Made by a program: the position numbers and the translations under genes. The notes under the pieces were generated by a model. That model saw nothing but the letters and a program-made list of their open reading frames with translations, had not been told where the DNA came from and did not search any database. A stretch of 64,000 nt of DNA from Thiodiazotropha sp040791665 (GTDB lineage: Bacteria; Pseudomonadota; Gammaproteobacteria; Chromatiales; Chromatiaceae): the NCBI GenBank assembly GCA_040791665.1, contig JBFNNX010000013.1, positions 1-64,000 on the forward strand, read 5' to 3'. Below are positions 1-9,275 of the stretch, one piece after another (positions within the stretch are counted from its first letter, which is position 1; each line of letters starts with the position of its first letter).

Positions 1-942
1 TCCACAACACAAGGCGCAGGAGAAAACTTGATGGGTTTAAACAAAAGAAATCACTCTTAACTCAACCGTCCGTGGAATCGGGGTAAAACCCATATTTGGA
101 AGCTAGGGTATAGCCTACGCCCTCTGTTTTTATCTAATCAATGTTTAGCATGTACTGATTTTATGTTTTGTTGATATAGATCAACACGATAAAAGTTACA
201 TATCTGTTAACTGTATATATATCATAAAGTTATAAGTATTGCTTAGTGAAAATCATCAAAACCCACCATCAGGCGATTACCTGATCAGCAGAATTTAATT
301 GCCTAGACTGAGTTAAACTAATCCTTCTCCCTGTACATCAGATAATCAATCAGTGCCATATCATCACCCTGTATATCTTTCACCAGGGAGTCGAAGGCTC
401 TATTTGTCGCGCACGCCGGATATTTGGATGCAATGCCACCAAACTTGTTTAGAGACTTCACCCGTGCGGTATCTAATGATAACCGCGCCAAGCACACCAT
501 CGAACTTGAGACGGTTGAAGATTCTACCGCTAACCTGAGACACTCTGCCCGGTCAGTGACACGCCAACACTATCGAAGGCAACCGACAAAGATTACTAGC
601 CTTAGTTGATGAAATTGATTAGTTAGCCAATTTTTGAATCGTTGTTAATGATTAAAGAAAGTAGCTATAAAATGAACTGGGGCAGTCCTAACGGGATACA
701 CGACGATCTGTTTTGATAGCAGCTTGGGCAAAGAAGCCGCGCCTGTACCACATGAAAGTTATTTTCTATGTTGAAGCTTGTAGATTGGTATAACCATACT
801 GACGGGCGCAAGCAATATACAGCCCGATGAATTAGTAACTATAAAGAAGATAATCTTGGGATTTTGTCTCAATATCGACAACACTGTTGGCAATATTTCG
901 GGTGGATCAGAGGGGCTACAGAACGTAACCCCTTGATTTATA
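1..942. other. Gene-poor left edge
   Basis: No gene can be supported with confidence here. The sequence is AT-rich, especially 120-260. A leftward open frame covering about 318-500 (60 codons from ATG, and open for at least 20 further codons upstream without an ATG) has plausible amino-acid composition near its end, with two cysteines and an acidic C-terminus. I recognise no family and see no ribosome binding site, so it may be a decayed gene remnant. No rRNA, repeat array or transposase was seen. Confidence 0.4.
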
Positions 943-1018
943 TGGTGGGTCGTATAGGAATCGAACCTATGACCACCTGATTAAAAGTCAGATGCTCTAC
1001 CGACTGAGCTAACGACCC
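943..1018 (-). tRNA. tRNA-Lys (anticodon TTT)
   Basis: Read on the minus strand, the 76-nt sequence folds as a complete cloverleaf. The 7-bp acceptor stem starts GGGTCGT and closes with ACGACCC. The D-arm contains AGCTCAGTCGGTAGAGC, the anticodon arm CTGACTTTTAATCAG has TTT in the middle of the loop, and the T-arm carries GGTTCGATTCC. The discriminator base is A and the 3' CCA is encoded at 943-945. It decodes AAA/AAG lysine codons. It stands alone, about 90 bp downstream of the stop codon of the leftward thioredoxin gene. Confidence 0.97.
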
Positions 1019-1104
1019 GAAATTTGGAACGCGCAATACTACCCTAGAATCCCCCCCGAGTGAACCCCAAATCGCGCCCTGCTACGGATCAATAACTGCA
1101 GAGG

Positions 1105-2142
1105 CTATTTCATCAGGTCGACCACTTCGCCCCGGGCGCGCATCTCGTCCGCCCTGGCCTGTACGAAGCGTTGGAAATTCGGTTGATCGCGGTAGCCGCC
1201 TGAGCCTACATAGTCTATGACGGCATGGGTGTGGAAGGTTCGCAAATAGGCCTCAGAGCGAAATATCTCCCTTCCCGACCCGTCGAAGAACAGCATGCTG
1301 GGGGCGTACTGAATCCCCAGGCGCTCAGCCCATTTTGTCGCCTTCATCCGCTTGCCGTCCGGAGTGATCAGCTCCTCTCCGGACCAGATATCCACCAACG
1401 CCACATCGAATCCTTGCAGACTCTCCTGCAGTGTGGGCTGCGGCAGGATCTCCTGATGCAGTTCATCGCAAGGGGGGCACTGCTTCATCTCCATCAGAAC
1501 CAATAGAGGCCTGCCGGCTCCATCGGGTCGGCTCAGATCCATCGGTGGCTGCAGATAGCCAGCCTCTCTGTGCAGCTTGCCGGTGGAGGCGACCGGCTGT
1601 ATGCGGGCCAGATAATCCCGGAACGAGAGCTTGCGCTCCTCTCTGCCAGCGACATAGTCCAGTGCCGCCATGAAGCGGTGAGGCGCGTAGTACCCATTGA
1701 TACGCAACACCCTTCGCCCCTGCTCGTCCAGAAAAAGCATGGTGGGGGTATACATGACCTTCATCGACGCCGCGAACGCCTTTTCGGTGGTGGTCTCACC
1801 TGACAATCCGGTTACCTCCCTGTCGCCCCAGATATTGATCGCAACCAGTTGGAAGGCCTGTTGGGTCTTATCGACGATCTTTTTGATGGAGAAATTTTCA
1901 TTCAGCAGTTTGGCGCAATAGGGACAGCCGTCCTGATGAAAATAGAGAATCACTCTTTTATCTTCTTCGGCCGCTTCCTGCAGATCCTCCTGCAGATCGA
2001 GAAAGGAGTTTTTGAACCAGGCTGGCTTGTCATGAAATCCCGGATTCACCAGTCCCTGACGCAATCCCTCCTCACTCCCTGCAGCTTCCAGTTGAGGTGC
2101 GACAAACAGCAGCAGAATCGACAGTGTGGTGACTTTCAGCAT
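1105..2142 (-). CDS. Periplasmic protein with two thioredoxin-fold domains
   Basis: The 345-residue protein begins with a signal peptide (hydrophobic residues about 6-20, cleavage near AA-G). The first thioredoxin-like domain (about 50-165) has redox motif CPYC at 73-76 and a cis-proline candidate in YTP at 131-133. The second (about 210-325) has CPPC at 222-225 and a matching YAP. It resembles the SoxW/thioredoxin_2 type of periplasmic disulfide reductase duplicated head to tail. The likely role is thiol-disulfide exchange on exported proteins, for example cytochrome or Sox maturation. No sox or ccm gene is nearby, so the partner is unknown. Both active sites look intact. It is transcribed alone, divergent from the diguanylate cyclase gene. 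Confidence 0.85.
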   Translation of the reverse strand: MLKVTTLSILLLFVAPQLEAAGSEEGLRQGLVNPGFHDKPAWFKNSFLDLQEDLQEAAEEDKRVILYFHQDGCPYCAKLLNENFSIKKIVDKTQQAFQLVAINIWGDREVTGLSGETTTEKAFAASMKVMYTPTMLFLDEQGRRVLRINGYYAPHRFMAALDYVAGREERKLSFRDYLARIQPVASTGKLHREAGYLQPPMDLSRPDGAGRPLLVLMEMKQCPPCDELHQEILPQPTLQESLQGFDVALVDIWSGEELITPDGKRMKATKWAERLGIQYAPSMLFFDGSGREIFRSEAYLRTFHTHAVIDYVGSGGYRDQPNFQRFVQARADEMRARGEVVDLMK

Positions 2143-2431
2143 CTCTTTTTTCTCTTTTTACCGATTATGTAGAGATAGAGGCTTTTTTATGCCAAGAGTG
2201 CCGATCACCTCATTTCAGTACAGGTAACCGACATTTCAGCATAGCTCCATCTGCATTTGGCCAGGCGACGAAATATTGTCGAATTATAGCCTCCCCCCTT
2301 CTGCTTAAATCCTGGATTTGGTGTCGTATTTTTGGCGTTCCACCAATATATCATTTTTTAGTTATTGTTTTCATTGTGTTTTTTATAATTGGCATGTCTT
2401 TAGCATAACTTATGGCAGGATTTAGCTTTGA

Positions 2432-3370
2432 GTGAGCTTTTTTATCATGAGCGTCATCTACAGCACACCTCAGGAACCATCTGCACCCACTCCCATGCAG
2501 ATGTCTAGGCAATCATCGGAGATGGAGAATACCCTCGGTCTGGTTTTGCAACTGAGCGGTAAGCTGCAAACCACCCTTGAGGTGGATGCCGTGATCGAGC
2601 TGTTCGCAAATGCCCTACAGACGCAATTTCAATTTGGCACATTCAACTATCGTAGCAAGGATGGCGATGTCGACATCCTTTTTGGTGAAAAACCGGGCAG
2701 AAACAGGCTCGAGTATGATCTCAACGTATTGGACACCGCGCTTGGTCACATCAGCATCAGCCGCACTAAACGCTATAAGAAGATTGAGATACAGCAGATC
2801 GAGAACCTGCTTGCCGCCCTGCTATATCCGTTGCGTAATGCGCTGCTCTACAGAGCAGCCATTCAGAGTGCCTTCATCGACTCCCTGACCGGCATCAAAA
2901 ACCGCAGCGCCTTCGATGAAAACTTCAGTCGGGATATCGAGTTCAATCGTCGCAAACTGAGCGATCTTTCACTGCTGGTGCTGGATATCGATTTTTTCAA
3001 GAAGATAAACGACCACTACGGCCACGCAGTGGGTGATCTGGTATTGAAGGAGATCGCCACCACAGTGGAGCGGACCATACGAAGCAGTGACGCCCTCTAC
3101 CGCTACGGTGGCGAGGAGTTCGTCGTCGTGCTGAACGATACGAATATCGCAGGCGCCCAACTGCTGGCAAAGCGTATCCGCCGCAACGTGGAAAACCTGC
3201 GCATCAAATCCTTGAAAGATATCCGCATCACCCTCAGTGTGGGGGTCAGCGCCATGGCTGAGCAGGATTCCCCCGAGAGTCTGTTTGAACGGGCGGACGC
3301 CGCGCTCTACCAGGCCAAGCAGAACGGACGCAATCAGGTCTATACGGCAGAGATGCCGCTGGCCAGCTGA
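2432..3370 (+). CDS. Diguanylate cyclase (GGDEF domain) with N-terminal sensory region
   Basis: The 312-residue soluble protein makes cyclic di-GMP from two GTP. Residues 150-305 form a GGDEF domain with an active-site GGEEF at 226-230. An RSSD inhibitory-site motif at 217-220, five residues ahead, suggests product feedback inhibition. The N-terminal 30-140 region is GAF-like in length and composition but too divergent to name, and there is no membrane segment. The GTG at 2432 is taken as start because an AGGA lies about 11 bp upstream; an in-frame ATG at 2447 is the alternative. The gene converges on the endonuclease III-like gene and their 3' ends overlap by 31 bp. Confidence 0.9.
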   Translation: MSFFIMSVIYSTPQEPSAPTPMQMSRQSSEMENTLGLVLQLSGKLQTTLEVDAVIELFANALQTQFQFGTFNYRSKDGDVDILFGEKPGRNRLEYDLNVLDTALGHISISRTKRYKKIEIQQIENLLAALLYPLRNALLYRAAIQSAFIDSLTGIKNRSAFDENFSRDIEFNRRKLSDLSLLVLDIDFFKKINDHYGHAVGDLVLKEIATTVERTIRSSDALYRYGGEEFVVVLNDTNIAGAQLLAKRIRRNVENLRIKSLKDIRITLSVGVSAMAEQDSPESLFERADAALYQAKQNGRNQVYTAEMPLAS

Positions 3371-4050
3371 TCCACCCAATAGGTACACGACTCAGACAAA
3401 GGGCAGCTGACGCATACCGGTTTTATTCTGCAGTGCGCCTTCGCGTGGACAACGATCAACGCATGATATTCATTGAAAAGCGAAGAATTGCTCTGCAAAG
3501 CCGTTTCGAAACCCGCACGCAGAGACTCGTAGCCGCAATCATGCGCTATCAATCCCAAGCGGCCGAATAGACGCCGGGTGTAGGCATCGATGACGAAGAC
3601 AGGCCGATCGAAGGCGTAGAGCAGAATATCATCCGCCGTCTCCGGCCCGATACCATGAACCGACAACAACCGGCTTCGCAACTTATCGGTATCCAACTGC
3701 TCCAGACCGGAATTTCGTTGCAGATAACGGCACAGGCTCAATAACCGTTTTGTCTTGATATTGAAGTAGCCGGCCGGACGAATCTGTGCCGACAATACTT
3801 CGCTGGGCATGGCCAGCAGCGACTCAAGACTGAGACCATTCAGCGCTTTGAGGTTTTCGATCGCCCTCTCTACATTCGACCAGGCGGTATTCTGGGTTAG
3901 AACAGCCCCCACCATCACCTCGAACGGGGTTTCCGCCGGCCACCAGTGCTGTGCCCCATAACGATCGAACAGTTGCTGATAGATCGTCATCAGCTTTGCA
4001 GTCGGGAGTTTTACCGCGATCGTCTTGCGCCGCCCTGTTTGCCTTTCCAT
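3340..4050 (-). CDS. Endonuclease III-like HhH-GPD DNA glycosylase, lysine-lacking type
   Basis: This 236-residue protein has the helix-hairpin-helix GPD fold of base-excision glycosylases. The hairpin is HGIGPETAD at 132-140 and the catalytic aspartate is D155 in VIDAYTRR. A C-terminal cysteine cluster (spacing x5, x2, x5) would hold a [4Fe-4S] cluster. E137 occupies the place where true endonuclease III has its Schiff-base lysine, so a monofunctional glycosylase without beta-lyase activity is expected. Homologues of this type, such as MagIII and MJ1434-like proteins, remove alkylated or mismatched bases; the actual substrate is unknown. The start overlaps the end of rluB by 40 bp, implying translational coupling. 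Confidence 0.8.
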   Translation of the reverse strand: MERQTGRRKTIAVKLPTAKLMTIYQQLFDRYGAQHWWPAETPFEVMVGAVLTQNTAWSNVERAIENLKALNGLSLESLLAMPSEVLSAQIRPAGYFNIKTKRLLSLCRYLQRNSGLEQLDTDKLRSRLLSVHGIGPETADDILLYAFDRPVFVIDAYTRRLFGRLGLIAHDCGYESLRAGFETALQSNSSLFNEYHALIVVHAKAHCRIKPVCVSCPLSESCTYWVDQLASGISAV

Positions 4051-5000
4051 ATCGAGTCAGTCTTGCCGCCGGATGGCTTGCGATCCTCTTTCTTGCGTCC
4101 GGTCGCCACTTTTTTCTGCCCCCTCGCCTGATGAGATTTCGAAGGCTCGGCACTTTTACGGCCCTTTCGATCACCTCGAGGGGATTTGGCTCGCTGTGGT
4201 TTTCTCTGCTTGGCAACGCTATGCCCCATGGTGGTGAGCAGGTCATTGACCTCTTGCTCACTGAGATTACGCCAGCGTCCCACCTTCAGCGCACTCTCCA
4301 GAATCACGCTGCCGTAGCGCACGCGTTTGAGCCGGCTGACCCGGGCGCCAACCGCTTCCCACATCCGCCTGACCTCCCGTTGACGACCCTCCATGATCAC
4401 GACGTGGAACCAACGATTGATGCCCTCTCCGCCAGATTCGACGATCTCCTCGAAGCGGGCCGGTCCATCCTCCAGCTCAACCCCATGGGTGAGGGTCTTC
4501 AGCTGCTGTTCGGTAACCTCGCCCATCACCCTGACCGCATACTCCCGTTCGACCTGCCGGCTCGGGTGCATCAGCTGATTGGCCAGCTCCCCGTCCGTCG
4601 TCAGCAGCAGCAGGCCGGAGGAGTTGATATCCAGGCGTCCTACGGGAATCCAGCGCCCATGCTTGAGCTTCGGCAACCGTTCAAAGACGGTGTGACGGCC
4701 CTCGGGATCCTTGCGTGTCACCAACTCGCCCTCAGGCTTGTTGTAGACGATGACCTCCCTTGCAGGCGCCTCGAGCAGACTCTTCGCAACCCGCTTTCCG
4801 TCCACGTATATGATATCGCTGGGATTTACCCGCTGCCCCAACTCGGCAGCCACGCCATTGACCTCTACCCGCCCTTCGACGATCCATCCCTCTATCTGAC
4901 GGCGCGAACCCATACCGGCATTGGCGAGGACCTTTTGCAGGCGTTCGCCGGCTTTGCCCCTATTCCGATTCATGGGTAGCGGGTTTTGTTGAGTGCTCAT
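4011..5000 (-). CDS. rluB: 23S rRNA pseudouridine(2605) synthase RluB
   Basis: The 329-residue protein begins with an S4 RNA-binding domain (about 18-65), followed by the RsuA/RluB pseudouridine synthase domain. The catalytic aspartate is D124 in GRLDINSSG. In Escherichia coli the enzyme isomerises U2605 of 23S rRNA. The C-terminal 80 residues are a highly basic K/R/S/G-rich tail, common in RluB and probably RNA-contacting. The start ATG lies inside scpB (41-bp overlap) and the end overlaps the glycosylase gene, so the three are likely translated as a coupled group. ATG at 4973 (residue 10) is an alternative start. Adjacency to scpB is typical in gammaproteobacteria. Confidence 0.93.
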   Translation of the reverse strand: MSTQQNPLPMNRNRGKAGERLQKVLANAGMGSRRQIEGWIVEGRVEVNGVAAELGQRVNPSDIIYVDGKRVAKSLLEAPAREVIVYNKPEGELVTRKDPEGRHTVFERLPKLKHGRWIPVGRLDINSSGLLLLTTDGELANQLMHPSRQVEREYAVRVMGEVTEQQLKTLTHGVELEDGPARFEEIVESGGEGINRWFHVVIMEGRQREVRRMWEAVGARVSRLKRVRYGSVILESALKVGRWRNLSEQEVNDLLTTMGHSVAKQRKPQRAKSPRGDRKGRKSAEPSKSHQARGQKKVATGRKKEDRKPSGGKTDSIWKGKQGGARRSR

Positions 5001-5787
5001 CCCCGGATTCTGCCTGGCTCATCCGCTCCTCCGGTAGGGTCTCATCCATCGATGCCTGCGAACCCTCCTCTTCGATTGCATCCTCGGACGCCTCATCGAT
5101 GATGGGGATGGTATCTTCGTCCTCGGGGAAGTCTATCTCATCGGGCTTTTCGTCCGGATCGATCGGGGTCGGCACATCCGAGTCCGGATCTGCCTGTTTC
5201 TCACCCTGCTCTTGCTGCTTTTCAGGATCGACCAGCTCAAGTTCCCGATTGATGGATTCGAGATCACGAATCTCAGCCAGGGTCGGCAATTCATTCAGGC
5301 TCTTTAGGTTGAAGTAGTCGAGAAACTCCTTGGTGGTGGCATAGAGAGCCGGTTTACCGGGCACATCGCGATGACCGACGACTCTGACCCACTCCCGCTC
5401 TGTGAGGGTCTTGATGATATTGGTGCTGACCGAGACACCACGGACATCCTCGATCTCGCCACGGGTTATCGGTTGCCGATAGGCGATCAGCGCCAGTGTC
5501 TCCAACAGTGCACGGGAGTATTTGGGCGGCCGTTCCGCCCACAGTTTCGACACCCAGGGAGAGAACTCGGCCCGCACCTGGATGCGAAAGCCGCTGCCGA
5601 CCTCGGCGATTTCAATGCCCCTGCCCTGATAATCATCTCCAAGTCCGGCCAATACTTCCCTCAACCGTTTCTTGTCAGGCTCCTCACGCTCGGGAAACAG
5701 TGACTGCAGCTGATCCAGGTTGAGCGGACGTCCCGCAGCCAACAGGGCGGCTTCAACGATCTGTTTTAATCTATCTTCATCTGTCAT
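4960..5787 (-). CDS. scpB: Segregation and condensation protein B
   Basis: ScpB is the winged-helix (kite) subunit that binds ScpA and the SMC ATPase to form condensin for chromosome segregation. Residues about 5-170 contain the two tandem winged-helix domains, including a conserved ALLETLALIAYRQPITRGEI stretch. The remaining 100 residues are an acidic, low-complexity D/E/P/S-rich tail, longer than usual for the family, that probably stays disordered. scpA ends 1 bp upstream, and the partner smc is in the same window at 20294-23800 but in a separate operon. Confidence 0.95.
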   Translation of the reverse strand: MTDEDRLKQIVEAALLAAGRPLNLDQLQSLFPEREEPDKKRLREVLAGLGDDYQGRGIEIAEVGSGFRIQVRAEFSPWVSKLWAERPPKYSRALLETLALIAYRQPITRGEIEDVRGVSVSTNIIKTLTEREWVRVVGHRDVPGKPALYATTKEFLDYFNLKSLNELPTLAEIRDLESINRELELVDPEKQQEQGEKQADPDSDVPTPIDPDEKPDEIDFPEDEDTIPIIDEASEDAIEEEGSQASMDETLPEERMSQAESGDEHSTKPATHESE

Positions 5788-5788
5788 G

Positions 5789-6607
5789 TCAGGCTGTTTT
5801 CGCTTTTACGTGAATGGGGGCAAAGTCATCTGTTTGAACCAGCTCGAGCAGCGAGGCCTTCATCAGCTCCAGGATCGCAAGAAAGGTCACCACCACCCCA
5901 AGGCGACCCTCGGTGATCTCGAACAGCTCCGTAAACGGCAGAAAATCCTTGCCGTTCACCGCCTGCAACACATGGGACATCCGTTCTCTGACCGAGAGCG
6001 GTTCTTTTTCCACGCGATGGCTGCTGAACATATCCGCACGGGTCATCACATCCTGAAGCGCCAGCAGGATCTCCCTCAGGTCCACATCGGGCTCTCGCTT
6101 CTCCACATGCCGCTCCACCAGCTCCGCATGCCCCTGGAAGGTGTCCCGGGTCATGTGTTCCAGACCGTCCAGATCTTCCGCGGCCTGTTTGTAGCGTTCG
6201 TACTCCTGCAAGCGCCTGATCAGTTCCGCCCGGGGATCTTCCCCCTCCTCATCCTCGCTTGTGGGCCTGGGCAACAGCATACGGGACTTGATTTCCGCCA
6301 ACATGGCCGCCATCACCAGATACTCCGCCGCCAACTCGAGCCGCAGATCTTTCATCATCTCGATATATTGCACATACTGGTCTGTGATATCGGATATGGG
6401 AATATCGAGAATATCGAGATTCTGGCGTCTGATGAGGTAGAGCAGCAGGTCCAACGGCCCCTCAAAGGCATCGAGAAAGACCTCAAGCGCGTCGGGGGGT
6501 ATATAAAGATCAGTGGGAGGAGTCGCCAACGGCTCGCCCATGACCATGGCGAAAGGCATCTCCTCCTGCTCGGGATGGTAGTGCGGGTGTTGCTCAACCT
6601 CTTCCAT
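5789..6607 (-). CDS. scpA: Segregation and condensation protein A
   Basis: ScpA is the kleisin that bridges the SMC heads and binds ScpB. The protein shows the conserved N-terminal signature FEGPLDLLLYLIRRQNLDI, the central LAAEYLVMAAMLAEIKSRMLLP helix region, split here into its recognisable parts, and a C-terminal winged helix. I chose the ATG at 6607 (272 residues) rather than the upstream in-frame ATG at 6631, because an AGGAG lies just before 6607 on the minus strand. It precedes scpB by 1 bp and follows trpS by 28 bp, so trpS-scpA-scpB-rluB read as one operon. Confidence 0.95.
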   Translation of the reverse strand: MEEVEQHPHYHPEQEEMPFAMVMGEPLATPPTDLYIPPDALEVFLDAFEGPLDLLLYLIRRQNLDILDIPISDITDQYVQYIEMMKDLRLELAAEYLVMAAMLAEIKSRMLLPRPTSEDEEGEDPRAELIRRLQEYERYKQAAEDLDGLEHMTRDTFQGHAELVERHVEKREPDVDLREILLALQDVMTRADMFSSHRVEKEPLSVRERMSHVLQAVNGKDFLPFTELFEITEGRLGVVVTFLAILELMKASLLELVQTDDFAPIHVKAKTA

Positions 6608-6635
6608 GACTGCTCCTCTTAGATTCCACAACGCA

Positions 6636-7853
6636 TCATTCGAAACCCCTCAACGACATCGCCTCACGTACTTCCCGCATAGTCTCCTGAGCCACCACAC
6701 GGGCCTTTTCGGAGCCCTCACGGATAATGCGTCGCACAAGATCGGGCTGTGCCTCGAACTCGGCGGCCCGCTCCTGCATCGGTCTCAGTTCGTTCAGCAC
6801 CGACTCGATCACCGGAGCCTTGCAGTCGAGACAACCGATGGCGGCGGAACGACACCCCTCTTCGACCCACTGCTTGGTGCCGTCGTCGGAGTAGACCAGG
6901 TGAAACTGCCAAACCGGGCACTTCTGCGGATCACCCGGGTCAGTGCGCCTGACCCGGTTGGTATCGGTAGGCATGCGTTTGAGCATCTGTTCGACATGTT
7001 CCGGTTTTTCCCGCAGGGAGATGGTGTTCTCATAGGACTTGGACATTTTCTGCCCGTCCAGTCCCGGCATTTTCGAGGCCTTGGTCAATAACGGTTGCGG
7101 CTCGACCAGAATCAAACGCCCGCTGCCCTCCAGGTATCCGAGCAGGCGTTCACGCTCTTCTGTGTTGATGTTCTGCTGTGCCTGCAGCAACGCCCGACCG
7201 TCCTCGAGGGCCTGCGGGTCGCCCTGCTCCTGATAGGCCCGTTGCAGCTGAGTGAACTGCTTGGCCGCTCTTTTGCCCATCTTCTTGCGCGCCTGTTCCG
7301 CCTTCTCCTCGAAATCGGGCTCGCGCCCGAAGATATGGTTGAAGCGACGTGCCACTTCCCGGGTCAGCTCCACATGCGCCACCTGATCCTCGCCCACCGG
7401 CACCTGGGAGGCACGGTAGATCAGGATGTCCGCCGACTGCAGTAGCGGATAGCCCAGGAAGCCGTAGGTAGCAAGATCCTTCTCCTTCAGTTTCTCCTGC
7501 TGATCCTTGTAGCTCGGCACCCGTTCCAGCCAACCCAGCGGTGTGATCATCGACAGCAGCAGATGCAGTTCGGCGTGTTCCGGCACCAGGGATTGTACGA
7601 ACAGAGTCGCCGCTTCGCTGTCGACACCGGCCGCCAGCCAGTCGACGACCATATCCCAGATACTCTCGGGAATGACGCTCGGATCATCGTAATGGGTGGT
7701 CAGGGCATGCCAATCGGCGATAAAGAAGAAGCACTCATGCTGGTGCTGCAGCTCCACCCAGTTCTTCAGCACACCGTGGTAGTGTCCAAGATGCAGGCGG
7801 CCTGTGGGACGCATACCGGAGAGCACGCGGGATGAGCTTGGCGACTGATTCAA
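6636..7853 (-). CDS. trpS: Tryptophanyl-tRNA synthetase
   Basis: This class I aminoacyl-tRNA synthetase charges tRNA-Trp. The HIGH-type motif is HLGH at 21-24 and the KMSKS motif is at 269-273, so both ATP-binding signatures are intact. At 405 residues it is longer than the compact 330-residue bacterial form. The extra sequence is a charged, mostly helical insert around 181-248, of the kind seen in a subgroup of proteobacterial TrpRS, followed by a cysteine-containing segment near 350 (GCLDCK). It probably leads the scpA-scpB-rluB operon. The M50 protease gene ends 2 bp upstream. Confidence 0.95.
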   Translation of the reverse strand: MNQSPSSSRVLSGMRPTGRLHLGHYHGVLKNWVELQHQHECFFFIADWHALTTHYDDPSVIPESIWDMVVDWLAAGVDSEAATLFVQSLVPEHAELHLLLSMITPLGWLERVPSYKDQQEKLKEKDLATYGFLGYPLLQSADILIYRASQVPVGEDQVAHVELTREVARRFNHIFGREPDFEEKAEQARKKMGKRAAKQFTQLQRAYQEQGDPQALEDGRALLQAQQNINTEERERLLGYLEGSGRLILVEPQPLLTKASKMPGLDGQKMSKSYENTISLREKPEHVEQMLKRMPTDTNRVRRTDPGDPQKCPVWQFHLVYSDDGTKQWVEEGCRSAAIGCLDCKAPVIESVLNELRPMQERAAEFEAQPDLVRRIIREGSEKARVVAQETMREVREAMSLRGFE

Positions 7854-7855
7854 AA

Positions 7856-8548
7856 CTAACTCCTCGCTGGACTGAGAATCACAGGAATAAGATTGGCAAC
7901 TATATCACTGGCCGGCAGGATCATGATGGTAAATGCGACGACAGGCTCGAGAATGAAACCCAAGAGTCCTGTCATAAGCAAGGCAAGCACGATAATGAGG
8001 CCGTAGGTTTCAAGCTTGGAATAGGCATGTGCCTGTCTGGGCGGCAACAGGGAATAGACCACCCTGCCGCCATCCAGCGGCGGAACCGGCAGCATGTTGA
8101 GCGCCATCAAAATAGTATTGATCAGCACACCCGTAACCCCCATCAACACCAAAGGCACCCCCAACCAGGCGAAGCTCTCCAGCATCAACGCACCGGCATA
8201 GACCAGAACCGACCAGATCAGCGCCATGATGAGGTTTGCACCTGGCCCCGCCAGGGCCACCAATCCCATATCCCGTTTTGGCTTGTGAAGATTATTCCAG
8301 TTGACCGGTACCGGTTTGGCCCAGCCGAACATAAAACCGGTCAGTAGGTAGAGACCCAAAGGCACCAGGATGGTACCCACCGGATCGATGTGCTTTAAGG
8401 GATTCAGGGTAACCCGACCCAACATCTGCGCAGTCTTGTCCCCCAGGCGTTTGGCCATCCAGCCATGGGCAGCCTCATGCGCCGTAATGGCGAAAACCAA
8501 GGGCAGGATGAAAATCGCCAGTTTTTGGATCAGACTAAGCCCTTGCAT
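7856..8548 (-). CDS. Site-2 protease family (M50) membrane metalloprotease
   Basis: The 230-residue integral membrane protein has the zinc-binding HEAAH in its first transmembrane helix (about 24-28) and the third-ligand region LPVPPLDGGRV further on. It lacks a PDZ domain, so it belongs to the minimal YwhC/Rip-like branch of the site-2 proteases, not RseP. Such enzymes cut membrane-embedded substrates; none can be named here. Four to five hydrophobic segments are visible. It sits 2 bp upstream of trpS, an association common in gammaproteobacteria without a known functional meaning. Confidence 0.88.
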   Translation of the reverse strand: MQGLSLIQKLAIFILPLVFAITAHEAAHGWMAKRLGDKTAQMLGRVTLNPLKHIDPVGTILVPLGLYLLTGFMFGWAKPVPVNWNNLHKPKRDMGLVALAGPGANLIMALIWSVLVYAGALMLESFAWLGVPLVLMGVTGVLINTILMALNMLPVPPLDGGRVVYSLLPPRQAHAYSKLETYGLIIVLALLMTGLLGFILEPVVAFTIMILPASDIVANLIPVILSPARS

Positions 8549-8634
8549 TGAAAGTAGGTCCTGAAAGTATAGATTTCACTGTTTTTCAATAAGTTGAGAC
8601 AACTGTCCGAGTTCGGATCGAGGTAAACGACTGA

Positions 8635-9258
8635 TTATACATCGAACATGGATGTATCGCCCTTACCCGCCCTTACCACTTCGGGCAGTTGCTCCGTCAT
8701 CACCACCACGGTGGTCGGCTCGAAACCGCAGTAGCCGCCATCAATAATCAGATCGACTTGATGATCCAAAAGATCCCGTATCTCATAGGGATCGGTCAGG
8801 GGCATATCCTCCCCCGGCATGATCAGTGTGGTGCTCATGATCGGTTCCGCCAGCTCCTGCAACAGGGCGCTGACGATGGTGTTGTCCGGCACACGGATAC
8901 CGATGGTCTTTCGCTTGGGATGCATCAGTCGCCTGGGAACCTGCTTGGTGGCCTTATGGATAAAGGTATAGGGGCCGGGGGTCAAAGCCTTCAACAGGCG
9001 GTAATCGCGATTATCGATCTTGGCGTAGTTGGAGATCTCTGTCAGGTCCCGGCACACCAGAGTGAAGTTGTGGGATTGCTCCACCTTACGGATGCGCCGA
9101 ATACGCTCCATTGCCCCCTTGTCGCCGATATGGCATCCCAAGGCATAGCTGGAATCGGTGGGATAGATCACGAGACCACCCTCACGAATGATCTCCACCG
9201 CCTGAATAATCAGCCGTGGCTGGGGATTGTCCGGATGTATCTGAAGGAACAGGGCCAT
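8635..9258 (-). CDS. yciO: YciO-type Sua5/YrdC domain protein
   Basis: The 207-residue protein carries the YrdC fold, with the dsRNA/ATP-binding motif around GGLVIYPTDSSYALGC near the N-terminus and the SxTTL-like STTLIMPGE later. It matches the YciO branch more than TsaC/Sua5: it lacks the Sua5 C-terminal domain and lies beside rnm, as yciO does in E. coli. TsaC makes threonylcarbamoyl-AMP for t6A tRNA modification; YciO has only weak or uncertain activity of that kind. It ends about 90 bp before the M50 protease gene and follows rnm by 17 bp. Confidence 0.88.
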   Translation of the reverse strand: MALFLQIHPDNPQPRLIIQAVEIIREGGLVIYPTDSSYALGCHIGDKGAMERIRRIRKVEQSHNFTLVCRDLTEISNYAKIDNRDYRLLKALTPGPYTFIHKATKQVPRRLMHPKRKTIGIRVPDNTIVSALLQELAEPIMSTTLIMPGEDMPLTDPYEIRDLLDHQVDLIIDGGYCGFEPTTVVVMTEQLPEVVRAGKGDTSMFDV

Positions 9259-9275
9259 CGTATCTGCCTTGGCAA

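Noticed and set aside
318..500. Small leftward gene
   Set aside because: The frame is open upstream without ATG, has no ribosome binding site and no known family; left as a possible remnant only.
3951..4979. 342-codon rightward open frame
   Set aside because: It is the antisense shadow of rluB and the glycosylase; it lacks family motifs, whereas the leftward genes have them.
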